NCBI GenBank assembly: GCA_036583965.1
Contig: JAZBQD010000014.1
Location: forward strand, 44,635,490-44,699,489
Direction of reading: 5' to 3'
DNA length: 64,000 nucleotides
DNA from: Prunella strophiata
Taxonomy: Eukaryota; Chordata; Aves; Passeriformes; Prunellidae
The notes beneath the pieces are model-generated. The model was given only the letters and a program-made list of their open reading frames with translations. It searched no databases and was not told the DNA's origin. Within the stretch, counting starts at the first letter, position 1, and each line of letters begins with the position of its first letter. A program made the translations under genes and the position numbers. This document shows, in pieces, positions 52,282-62,652 of this stretch.

Positions 52282-52370
52282 GGATGACGCGAGTGGCGCG
52301 AGACGGCGCGCGGGGCGGGGCGGGGCCGGGCTGGCAGCGCGAGGTCACGGGCGGGGCGGGGCGGGGATGC

Positions 52371-52381
52371 TGCGCATGCGC
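52371..52381. promoter_or_regulatory. NRF-1 consensus motif TGCGCATGCGC
   Basis: Exact match to the NRF-1 consensus (YGCGCAYGCGCR core), about 690 bp upstream of the exon-1 donor. NRF-1 is a known regulator of nuclear genes for mitochondrial proteins, which fits the target gene. Confidence 0.55.
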
Positions 52382-52539
52382 GCGCGCCGGGGCGGGCGGC
52401 GACGTGCGGCAGGGCACGAGGGAGGGCGCGGCACGCGGAGGGCGGGGCGGAGCCTCCGGGGCCGCTGAGCGCCCACAGAGCCGCTGAGGGCGGGGGTGGA
52501 ACGGGCAGGGCCGATTATCCGGGCCCAAGCTCCCGCCCG

Positions 52540-53115
52540 CCCGACCAGACTGCTCAAAGCCCCATCCAGCCTTGCTTCGAGCACTGCCAGGGTCAGGGCA
52601 TCCACATCCCTGGGCAACCTGTTCTGGTGCCTTTCCACCCTCACAGTGAAGAATTTCTTCCTAATGTCTAACCTCATTTTCCCGTCTTTCAGTTTGTGCC
52701 CATTACTCACTGTCCTGCCACTATAGTTTCTGTCCTCTCTGGCTTCTATGTCAGTCCCTTACAGATACTGGAAGGTGCTTTGAGGTCCCCGCCGAACCTT
52801 TTCCACGCTGAGCAGCCCTCGCTTTCTCGGCCCGGCTTTGTAGGGGAGGGGCTCCCGGTCCCTTACCGGCGGCATGGCCCTCCTCTGGGCTTGCTCCAAG
52901 AGGTCCGTGTCCTTATGTTGGGGACCCCAGAGCTGGGTGCAGCACTCCAGGTGGGGTCTCACCAGAGCAGAGCAGAGGGTCAGAATCCCCTCCCTTCGTG
53001 CTGCTTTAGATGCAGCCCAGGACGTGTCTGGCGTTCAGGTCGGGCACAGCGGAGCAGGTTGTGCCCCACGCTGCTGCCAGCACTGGGCTCTTGATGCCCC
53101 ACCCTGTGGAGTCAC
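52540..53115 (-). mobile_element. GC-rich CR1 LINE abutting the CpG island
   Basis: Reversed CR1: CTGCTCAAAGCCCCATCCAG, then CATCCACATCCCTGGGCAAC, CACAGTGAAGAATTTCTTCC and TGCAGCACTCCAGGTGGGGT. On the minus strand it encodes RPHLECCTQLWGPQHKDTDL, the end of the CR1 reverse transcriptase, with little decay. The 3' tail is missing, so the element stops at the edge of the island. It looks younger than the other copies. Confidence 0.88.
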
Positions 53116-53635
53116 TGGGAGCAAGGGGCTGGGAAGAGAAGGGTCCCTACCCAGCTTTTGTAGCTCCTCAGTGCAGGTGCCTTGGGAATATGCTCCCCCC
53201 CATCTCCTGCTTAATGCTTAGGGAATGATGGACAGACATATTTCTCATGGGTTGGACAGGGTTAGGGGGCACCTTGGTCTACCCAGCCAGGCTTCAGAGC
53301 AGCAGCAGGCTCTGAGGTTCCTGCCTGCATGGCCTGCCTGAAACAGTTTTAATGAAGTTGCCAAAACTTCAGGTAGCAATGGCAAAAGAGGATGGATGTG
53401 CTGTGTGCTCAGGTGGAACAATGGAGGCCTTACCATGAAGGCTTAGGAGGGTTGTGTCTCACTTACAGTTTCAGATCCCAGTGGTCTGCTTCTGTTCTTC
53501 CTCACAAATAAAGAAGTAAATTAATTTTCTTACCTTGCATTTTATTCCTCTAAGGAAAATTTATACTCCTTACATATTGTAATTTTTATCATGTATTCTT
53601 TATAAATGGAACAGGTCAAATTCTCCACATCTCGT
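53116..53635. other. Spacer between CR1 and the minisatellite-bearing repeat
   Basis: Noncoding. A plus-strand AATAAA lies at 53507-53512. No gene or known repeat was recognised. Confidence 0.45.
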
Positions 53636-54043
53636 GGAGCAGGACAGCCCTATCTGGATACCAGGGGACCCACCAAAGTCACTCTGTCATTCCCTTCCTC
53701 AGCTGGTCAGGGGAGAGAAAATAGAAGAAAGGGCTTGAATTGAGATAAGGACACAGAGAGATCACTCACCATTTACCATCATGGGCAGAACAGGCTCACC
53801 TTGGGGAAATTAAGTTGAATTTATTACCAATCAAGTCAGAGTAGGGTAATGAGAAATAAAATCAAGTCTTAAAACTTTCCTCCCACCCCTCCCTTCTTTT
53901 GAGGCTCAACTTCACTCCCAAATTCTCTCCCTGCTCCCCATACAGCAGAGCAGAGGGATGAGGAATGGGACCTGCAGTCAGGTCAACACATACTGTCTCT
54001 GCCACCACTTCTTCCTCAGTGGGAAGACTTCTCAATTCTTCCC

Positions 54044-54194
54044 CTGCTTCAGCGTGTGGTCCCTCCCACAGGAGACAGTCTTCCATGAGTTTCTGCAGTG
54101 TTAGTCTTTCCCACAGGCTGCAATTTTCACAAACTGCTCCAGCAAGGGCCAGTCCTTCAGGAATAGACTGCTCCGAGTGGGTCTCCTGCAGGGG
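54044..54194. repeat. Degenerate copies of the minisatellite unit
   Basis: CTGCTCC-like anchors recur at 54044, 54093, 54134 and 54168, before the first perfect unit (anchor at 54215). Their irregular spacing is 34-49 bp. Each is followed by text related to the unit (TGGnnCC and CCnnnGG parts). They look like ancestral diverged subunits from which one was amplified. Confidence 0.6.
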
Positions 54195-57100
54195 CACAGG
54201 TCCTGACAGCAAACCTGCTCCTGCATGGACTCCTCTCTCCATGGGGCCACAGGTCCTGACAGCAAACCTGCTCCTGCATGGACTCCTTTCTCCATGGGGC
54301 CACAGGTCCTGACAGCAAACCTGCTCCTGCATGGACTCCTCTCTCCATGGGGCCACAGGTCCTGACAGCAAACCTGCTCCTGCATGGACTCCTCTCTCCA
54401 TGGGGCCACAGGTCCTGACAGCAAACCTGCTCCTGCATGGACTCCTCTCTCCATGGGGCCACAGGTCCTGACAGCAAACCTGCTCCTGCATGGACTCCTC
54501 TCTCCATGGGGCCACAGGTCCTGACAGCAAACCTGCTCCTGCATGGACTCCTCTCTCCATGGGGCCACAGGTCCTGACAGCAAACCTGCTCCTGCATGGA
54601 CTCCTCTCTCCATGGGGCCACAGGTCCTGACAGCAAACCTGCTCCTGCATGGACTCCTCTCTCCATGGGGCCACAGGTCCTGACAGCAAACCTGCTCCTG
54701 CATGGACTCCTCTCTCCATGGGGCCACAGGTCCTGACAGCAAACCTGCTCCTGCATGGACTCCTCTCTCCATGGGGCCACAGGTCCTGACAGCAAACCTG
54801 CTCCTGCATGGACTCCTCTCTCCATGGGGCCACAGGTCCTGACAGCAAACCTGCTCCTGCATGGACTCCTCTCTCCATGGGGCCACAGGTCCTGACAGCA
54901 AACCTGCTCCTGCATGGACTCCTCTCTCCATGGGGCCACAGGTCCTGACAGCAAACCTGCTCCTGCATGGACTCCTCTCTCCATGGGGCCACAGGTCCTG
55001 ACAGCAAACCTGCTCCTGCATGGACTCCTCTCTCCATGGGGCCACAGGTCCTGACAGCAAACCTGCTCCTGCATGGACTCCTCTCTCCATGGGGCCACAG
55101 GTCCTGACAGCAAACCTGCTCCTGCATGGACTCCTCTCTCCATGGGGCCACAGGTCCTGACAGCAAACCTGCTCCTGCATGGACTCCTCTCTCCATGGGG
55201 CCACAGGTCCTGACAGCAAACCTGCTCCTGCATGGACTCCTCTCTCCATGGGGCCACAGGTCCTGACAGCAAACCTGCTCCTGCATGGACTCCTCTCTCC
55301 ATGGGGCCACAGGTCCTGACAGCAAACCTGCTCCTGCATGGACTCCTCTCTCCATGGGGCCACAGGTCCTGACAGCAAACCTGCTCCTGCATGGACTCCT
55401 CTCTCCATGGGGCCACAGGTCCTGACAGCAAACCTGCTCCTGCATGGACTCCTCTCTCCATGGGGCCACAGGTCCTGACAGCAAACCTGCTCCTGCATGG
55501 ACTCCTCTCTCCATGGGGCCACAGGTCCTGACAGCAAACCTGCTCCTGCATGGACTCCTCTCTCCATGGGGCCACAGGTCCTGACAGCAAACCTGCTCCT
55601 GCATGGACTCCTCTCTCCATGGGGCCACAGGTCCTGACAGCAAACCTGCTCCTGCATGGACTCCTCTCTCCATGGGGCCACAGGTCCTGACAGCAAACCT
55701 GCTCCTGCATGGACTCCTCTCTCCATGGGGCCACAGGTCCTGACAGCAAACCTGCTCCTGCATGGACTCCTCTCTCCATGGGGCCACAGGTCCTGACAGC
55801 AAACCTGCTCCTGCATGGACTCCTCTCTCCATGGGGCCACAGGTCCTGACAGCAAACCTGCTCCTGCATGGACTCCTCTCTCCATGGGGCCACAGGTCCT
55901 GACAGCAAACCTGCTCCTGCATGGACTCCTCTCTCCATGGGGCCACAGGTCCTGACAGCAAACCTGCTCCTGCATGGACTCCTCTCTCCATGGGGCCACA
56001 GGTCCTGACAGCAAACCTGCTCCTGCATGGACTCCTCTCTCCATGGGGCCACAGGTCCTGACAGCAAACCTGCTCCTGCATGGACTCCTCTCTCCATGGG
56101 GCCACAGGTCCTGACAGCAAACCTGCTCCTGCATGGACTCCTCTCTCCATGGGGCCACAGGTCCTGACAGCAAACCTGCTCCTGCATGGACTCCTCTCTC
56201 CATGGGGCCACAGGTCCTGACAGCAAACCTGCTCCTGCATGGACTCCTCTCTCCATGGGGCCACAGGTCCTGACAGCAAACCTGCTCCTGCATGGACTCC
56301 TCTCTCCATGGGGCCACAGGTCCTGACAGCAAACCTGCTCCTGCATGGACTCCTCTCTCCATGGGGCCACAGGTCCTGACAGCAAACCTGCTCCTGCATG
56401 GACTCCTCTCTCCATGGGGCCACAGGTCCTGACAGCAAACCTGCTCCTGCATGGACTCCTCTCTCCATGGGGCCACAGGTCCTGACAGCAAACCTGCTCC
56501 TGCATGGACTCCTCTCTCCATGGGGCCACAGGTCCTGACAGCAAACCTGCTCCTGCATGGACTCCTCTCTCCATGGGGCCACAGGTCCTGACAGCAAACC
56601 TGCTCCTGCATGGACTCCTCTCTCCATGGGGCCACAGGTCCTGACAGCAAACCTGCTCCTGCATGGACTCCTCTCTCCATGGGGCCACAGGTCCTGACAG
56701 CAAACCTGCTCCTGCATGGACTCCTCTCTCCATGGGGCCACAGGTCCTGACAGCAAACCTGCTCCTGCATGGACTCCTCTCTCCATGGGGCCACAGGTCC
56801 TGACAGCAAACCTGCTCCTGCATGGACTCCTCTCTCCATGGGGCCACAGGTCCTGACAGCAAACCTGCTCCTGCATGGACTCCTCTCTCCATGGGGCCAC
56901 AGGTCCTGACAGCAAACCTGCTCCTGCATGGACTCCTCTCTCCATGGGGCCACAGGTCCTGACAGCAAACCTGCTCCTGCATGGACTCCTCTCTCCATGG
57001 GGCCACAGGTCCTGACAGCAAACCTGCTCCTGCATGGACTCCTCTCTCCATGGGGCCACAGGTCCTGACAGCAAACCTGCTCCTGCATGGACTCCTCTCT

Positions 57101-57711
57101 CCATGGGGCCACAGGTCCTGACAGCAAACCTGCTCCTGCATGGACTCCTCTCTCCATGGGGCCACAGGTCCTGACAGCAAACCTGCTCCTGCATGGACTC
57201 CTCTCTCCATGGGGCCACAGGTCCTGACAGCAAACCTGCTCCTGCATGGACTCCTCTCTCCATGGGGCCACAGGTCCTGACAGCAAACCTGCTCCTGCAT
57301 GGACTCCTCTCTCCATGGGGCCACAGGTCCTGACAGCAAACCTGCTCCTGCATGGACTCCTCTCTCCATGGGGCCACAGGTCCTGACAGCAAACCTGCTC
57401 CTGCATGGACTCCTCTCTCCATGGGGCCACAGGTCCTGACAGCAAACCTGCTCCTGCATGGACTCCTCTCTCCATGGGGCCACAGGTCCTGACAGCAAAC
57501 CTGCTCCTGCATGGACTCCTCTCTCCATGGGGCCACAGGTCCTGACAGCAAACCTGCTCCTGCATGGACTCCTCTCTCCATGGGGCCACAGGTCCTGACA
57601 GCAAACCTGCTCCTGCATGGACTCCTCTCTCCATGGGGCCACAGGTCCTGACAGCAAACCTGCTCCTGCATGGACTCCTCTCTCCATGGGGCCACAGGTC
57701 CTGACAGCAAA
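54195..57711. repeat. 53-bp minisatellite, 66.4 tandem copies
   Basis: The unit begins CACAGGTCCTGACAGCAAAC and ends CTCTCTCCATGGGGC. Its period is exactly 53 bp: the first unit starts at 54195 and the last partial unit at 57693, which is 66 full periods. It then runs 19 bp into non-repeat sequence at 57712. The copies appear identical except for one C-to-T change at 54288 in the second unit. The unit has no TAA, TAG or TGA on the minus strand. Because 53 is not a multiple of three, all three minus frames stay open throughout and cycle with a 53-residue, 159-nt super-period. The true copy number may differ from the assembled one. Confidence 0.97.
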
Positions 57712-60700
57712 GAAGGTTTCATTGCCTCTTGATGTATGAGTTACTTAATGTAAAAGCCTGAGTACTGTTATGAGGACAACACAGTACAGATACTTTTAGA
57801 ATGTGTAGCAGTGTTAGCTTAAGCAGCTTCCCTGGGTGTGTTTGCTCTTCTGTAAGCCCCAGGGCTCTAGTGCATTTGCCAGTGTGCTGAACCGAGTTGC
57901 ATCTCATGAGATGACTTAAGAAGCAGTCTCCCATCTGAAGCCACAGTCTGAGCTGGCTTTAAGCAGGGTAGCTTGCTTTCTTACAGCAACAAAAGCTAAG
58001 GCAAAACAAGACCTACAACTTAAGTAAGAAGGAAGTTTGGACGTGATAAGCTTCATCCTGCCAGGGCACATCCTGCCTCTCTTTGACTGGCAAATAAGGA
58101 ATTTGAGGTAGGAGGCAACTGATCCCTTCTAGCACAGTCACACTTTATCCCATAATCTCATTGTAAAATTCTCTCCTGTGCCTGCTCAGACATTTGTCTC
58201 ACCACTGGGATATGTACAATGGTGTGTTGATTCACACCTTTGCTAAGGAAAAGATTCAAGGATTTCACATTTCTGGTCCAATCACAAACCCGTATGTTCT
58301 TGCCATGTTGCTCTCCCCAAGGATGGGCAGACCTATCTGATCTGGCATCTTCAGAGGTGCATGATCCTTGAGCTTCTCAAAACAGCCATGAATCAATACA
58401 AAAGAGCTGAAAAACACTGGACAGGAAAAGACAAATTTATGTATTCCCAGGCACAAATTCTGCACCTTCTCAAACATTTTCACATTTTAGTATTCTCCTT
58501 ACTGTAGTAATGACACTAAGAAGAAATGATCTCAAATTTATTTAAAAGATAGACTAATTTTATAAGCTCTCTTAGTAGTCAAAGATGAGTTCATTCTGTT
58601 TGACTAAATACCTACTTTTTAGATAAGAGAGATGAATCCACATATGGTATTCACGACAGTGGCCAATTCTGTTTGTAGTTGTTTTCACATTATATAGATA
58701 TAATCTCATTTAAAAGATTTTGAGATATATTTAAATTTTAATAGGATGTGCATTAGCTATTTGAAAAATACTTCCATTTCAGTACTTTCCATGGGAAGTA
58801 TCAAGAGGGAAATCTGTTGTTATTATTGATGGGTTTTTGTTAATCTCTATTTGGATGCATACCCAGCACTCAAGCTGTTTCAGAGTGGTCCCATGAAACA
58901 CGATTGATTTTCAGTTTAGGACAACACTGAGAGTAGTTTGATTTTAATGAATTCTTTCTCTGTTACTAAATTTTAAAAATCAAAGGCTTTCAAAACATTT
59001 TCTCATTATACCTGTTACTACATGTTTTTATAGGTAGGATGAAAACTTGCAAATCAAGTTACACAATCAATTGTGGTGAATCTTCCTGTTTTAAAAAAGA
59101 GAGTTCTTTGGTGTACATAATTTTTGTCATGTTACAGCCAAAGTATTGCAGTGTCAATAATTCAGGTGAGTTAGCTGTGTTCATTTATATGCATGCTACA
59201 CTTTTCAATGCCATTAATTATTTCTAACAGTCATATTTGTATGTTTATCTTGGACTGCTGCTTGGAGAGAAAGTCATAATGGGTTATGAGGCAGTTTAAT
59301 AAAAATTGGATATTTACCAGAAATAATGGTTCCAAAATTTGTCAGTCTAGGCTTCTCACTCTTGATCTATAAAATATGGAAGTTTTTATTTTGAGAAAAT
59401 AGTTTTGCACATACTCTCACTGTATATTTGATAAAAAAAACTATTATATGAATAGGCATTTTATATATATAGCATTAGTGTATTTTTACTTGCCATATTG
59501 ATTATGGATGGTATTCTGAAAATACAGAACTATCACCTAAGTGACTCAAAGAAATTTAAAAAACCCCAAGTATTTCAAGGCACTGTGACAAGTTAACATA
59601 TATTGGTAGGAGCGGTATTCTGCTAATAATGGTGTAGGGAAAACACTGTTTTCTATTTTCAAGCAGCATTATGTGACATGGACAGAAGCTATGTAGCTTC
59701 TGTATGCTAGCATGCTAGCAAATATTTTAGGCTTTGCAAACACAAGTATTCTGCCTCTCAACACTAGATGGCAGACAAAAATGGGAAAATATTTCATTGT
59801 TTTCAGGGATAGAATATTGAATAATTAATTTCGAACTTGAATGAGCATTCACTGAAATCTCTCAAAGTAATAAGAATTAAGACAATTCAACACAGTGCTT
59901 GTGACAGCATGGATCTTTCTGCAGTTATTCATTTGGATGTGTTTTTTGGCACAAACACTGAAAATAATCAAGTGGAACTTTTTTACATTATTTTCATATT
60001 GCTTTTTTATCTGTTACTTGCCCTTCAATATTTCAGCTCTTGTCAAAGAGCTAAAAATTCTAGAAGCCTTGGAAGGGGTTAAGCAACTGAATTGAAAGAG
60101 AAACTTTCAAAAAAACCTGTCCTTGCCAGGTAGTCACATTGTTGTGAAATTGTTTTCTGTAAATCCAAAGAGCAGATGGTGTAAGACTTACATTACAGCT
60201 GCTTAGTATCTTTGCCTTGCTTCAGTTACCCAAAGTAATTGGGTTGCTTTGCTTCTTATTGTCACTGAATCTTAGGACAATAATGTGGAAGTATTATGTT
60301 TGCTAAGGGGGCAACTCTCTTCATAGAATATTATAGTGTGCCAAATACTATTTAATCAGTTCACCTAGAAGCCAATGAATATTTTGGATTGTTATCCCCT
60401 TCCTCTTCCAGATACATCCTCCAAAAAAGAAGGGTCAGAATCCCCAAGATTCTGAATCTCACTCTGAAATGTCAGTTCTAGCTAATTGTGATGTGCATAC
60501 ACAGCACTAGAACCATAACAAATCCCATCAAATTCCACCTTGTCTTTCTTCCTCAGTGCTTGATTTCCTGTGTATATACTGCTCATAGCCGATGGTCTCT
60601 GCCCTTTTGTGCATTCTAGAAATCTATCTGCCAAAACAAGAGTGTACCAATCAAATATGAATAATGTAGTTGATTACTTAGAATTTAAAATTCAGACTTG

Positions 60701-62625
60701 TGTTAGAGGTCATATTATAAATTCCTCTTCAGCCCCCTGTGATTATCATAAGAGTCATTCTGTTACCTTTCAGCACTCAATAAGTGATAGATGTGAATTT
60801 TGTTACTGCAGCATCTGGTTGAGTGTATGATTGTACAAGTGTCACCCAAGGTTTTTTGAGTAAATGAAAGGAGATAAAAATGCAGTCTCTTTAGGTCTGC
60901 TGGTGTTAATTCACTGTCCATAGTGTTTGCAACTGCTTATTCAGTATTGCTGGAGAGACTGTAATTTTTATTTACATTGTCTTTTAATTAAATTATTGAT
61001 GTGGTTGATCTTTGCTCTGGACCTCTCAGTATTGTACTAGGTACCATCTTAGCATTTTTGCCTTTAATAAAAAGCTCTGTTTTTAACATCTCATCTGTGG
61101 AAAAAGTGCTTTGTAATTCTTCATCAAAACCAGTTCATCATAGTTCCTTCTCCTAAAGTTGCACATTATTTTTCTATTTTTCTTCACTCTGACCAGCCTT
61201 GGTGAAGCTCCTTTTCTGTCAGTTGTTTTCCACGACCCTGGTGGCAGGTGAGCTATCAGGCCATTTAACATCCTAATAGAGAACCCAGACTGTCTGGAAT
61301 ACTGCAAATGAAAAAGACAGTTTTTGGCAGAAGCCTGTGTAACTGATTTATAATGATTTATTTCTGTCTTAAAATAGTCTGATGGAAGTTGTACAAGAAA
61401 GAGTAAAAGCTCTCTACTCTATGGGTAAACACTTTATTAAAGTTGCATGAAATTTTACAGCAGCAGTAGGAAAGAAGCATTACTTAGAGAATGGCTTACA
61501 AATTGTGGAAGATAATTCTAGCACCATAATAAGAACATGAATTAGGCAAACAGGCTAACAGGTTCCAGGCTTTGGACCCAGTAGTACCCTCACTCACTGC
61601 TGTCAGTAACAGCTGTAAAATCAGAAACTTCCCTAAAGAATGAGGTCGGCAGTAGTGACTAATAAAGTTCTTACTAAAACGGGTTAAAAAGTTATTGTTT
61701 CAGATGTAATCTCCCTGGGGATTAAAAAGAGGCACGTAGTACTCTATGTAGTTAGCGGTACTGTTTTGTGCTGAGTATCTGGGACGTGCCTAGTTACAAG
61801 TCACAGGGGGCCATACACACTTTTTTTTTTACCTCTGGCTTTCATGCCTGTGGCTAATTCCTACTGGATGTTGCACTCAATTTAGAAAGGTCTTGTTCCA
61901 AAATATTGCCTAACAGTAAGTATAGTTATTTGATGTGTTGCAGTCCTGCATTCTAAGGCTGTATAGACCTGCATTTGATTTGATGTAGCCTTTAATCTTA
62001 CTAAAGTAATAGCCTCTTCCTTTAAATACACCGTTAATTTACTCATTTGGGAAATGAACATAGTTTCTTATAAAGTGAAAGACATCCAGGTCACATGTGT
62101 GCAGGACAGCAGTGTTTACACACACATAAAACATGCACACCAAACACAGATGTGCACAGTTCCCTTTTGGTGTATAAACAGGGCTAGCAGGACAAAATGT
62201 TGTCCTGTGTTCATTATGATATTAATTGGAAAAGTTAAAGGTGGTGTCTAGTTCATCTTGACTGGAAATGGATGAGATTTCAGGTTGTCCTGACATTTCC
62301 TAATAATCTTTTGGCTTCACTAAGAGCTCTCCTTCCTGACCAGAAATGGTTTTGTCCAAATCAAAGCTTAACTCTTTCTGAGGAATAAAGTTATTGATGC
62401 TATCCATCATTTTGTGTCTCCTTGTGTGGTGACAATGGCATTGGTAGCTGCCTACATTGCATGACTCATTATGTGCTGTCTGTAATAGTGTCTGTGATGT
62501 ATTTGTCTCTGTCTTCTCTTGGAAGATTGCCTTTAGATGTAACTTTTTAAACTATATAACATTGAAGTGTACTGTTAAGCCAGGTCCAAAGAACCTTGTC
62601 TATTAATATAACTACTGTACTAATG
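57712..62625. other. Upstream flank, no gene recognised
   Basis: AT-rich intergenic DNA beyond the minisatellite. Contains a 16-bp perfect palindrome at 59705-59720. AATAAA hexamers occur on both strands (plus near 61066, minus near 61431-61436), without a recognised coding exon to go with them. Confidence 0.45.
59705..59720. repeat. Perfect 16-bp palindrome
   Basis: TGCTAGCATGCTAGCA reads the same on both strands. It has no neighbouring features that explain it. Confidence 0.75.
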
Positions 62626-62628
62626 GTG

Positions 62629-62652
62629 TTTTTTTTTTTTTTTTTTTTTTTT
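62629..62652. repeat. 24-base T tract
   Basis: Uninterrupted run of 24 T on the plus strand. It could be a minus-strand poly(A) tail remnant or simple slippage. No retrogene sequence was recognised next to it. Confidence 0.8.

Larger units (their letters stand above)
51540..52530 (-). promoter_or_regulatory. PNPLA8 CpG-island promoter
   Basis: The base composition changes abruptly from AT-rich introns to a very GC- and CpG-dense block of about 1 kb, spanning the first-exon donor and extending upstream of the gene. It contains repeated GC boxes (GGGGCGGGGC near 52314-52325 and 52350-52365), two NRF-1-like motifs (52184-52194 and 52371-52381), a TATA-like element (51765-51773) and an E-box CAGCTG near 52215. 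This architecture fits a housekeeping gene with mitochondrial function. The island may also fire in the opposite direction. Confidence 0.85.
53640..57711 (-). mobile_element. Dispersed avian repeat, probably LTR/ERV-derived, containing an expanded minisatellite
   Basis: Read on the minus strand, the part after the array has the layout of a 3' retroelement end. There are degenerate copies of the array unit, then a unique purine-rich open stretch, and then AATAAA (53825-53820). After that comes a CTCTCCCCTGACCAGCTGAG block (near 53700) and an end near 53645. From memory this resembles a repeat common in bird genomes whose consensus also carries several diverged copies of the same subunit. The family name and exact ends are not verified. 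The other end is the array itself, which stops abruptly at 57711. No intact retroviral gene is visible. Confidence 0.5.
53862..57722 (-). other. Repeat-generated open frame, 1286 codons (probably not a gene)
   Basis: One of three overlapping minus-strand frames held open by the stop-free 53-bp unit. The product would be MKPSLLSGPVAPW, then about 22 copies of a 53-residue Cys/Arg/Glu-rich period, then a unique 115-residue tail ending GWEESFKT. No signal peptide, recognised domain, promoter or splice site supports it, and the two sister frames are equally open. I read it as a consequence of the repeat, but the tail is also open across the retroelement-derived part. Confidence 0.15.

Noticed and set aside
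51579..52528. Long open frames (up to 302 codons) on both strands of the CpG island
   Set aside because: Stops are rare in very GC-rich DNA. The translations are low-complexity Pro/Arg/Gly/Ala on both strands at once, with no domains.
52696..53221. Open frames over the CR1 near the promoter
   Set aside because: The plus-strand frames are antisense to the CR1; the minus-strand frame is only the end of a truncated CR1 reverse transcriptase.
54101..57687. Two further 1176-1177-codon frames in the minisatellite
   Set aside because: They are frame-shifted copies of the same stop-free repeat and carry no independent evidence.
54195..57711. CRISPR-like array
   Set aside because: Direct tandem repeat without spacers in a vertebrate genome; it is a minisatellite.
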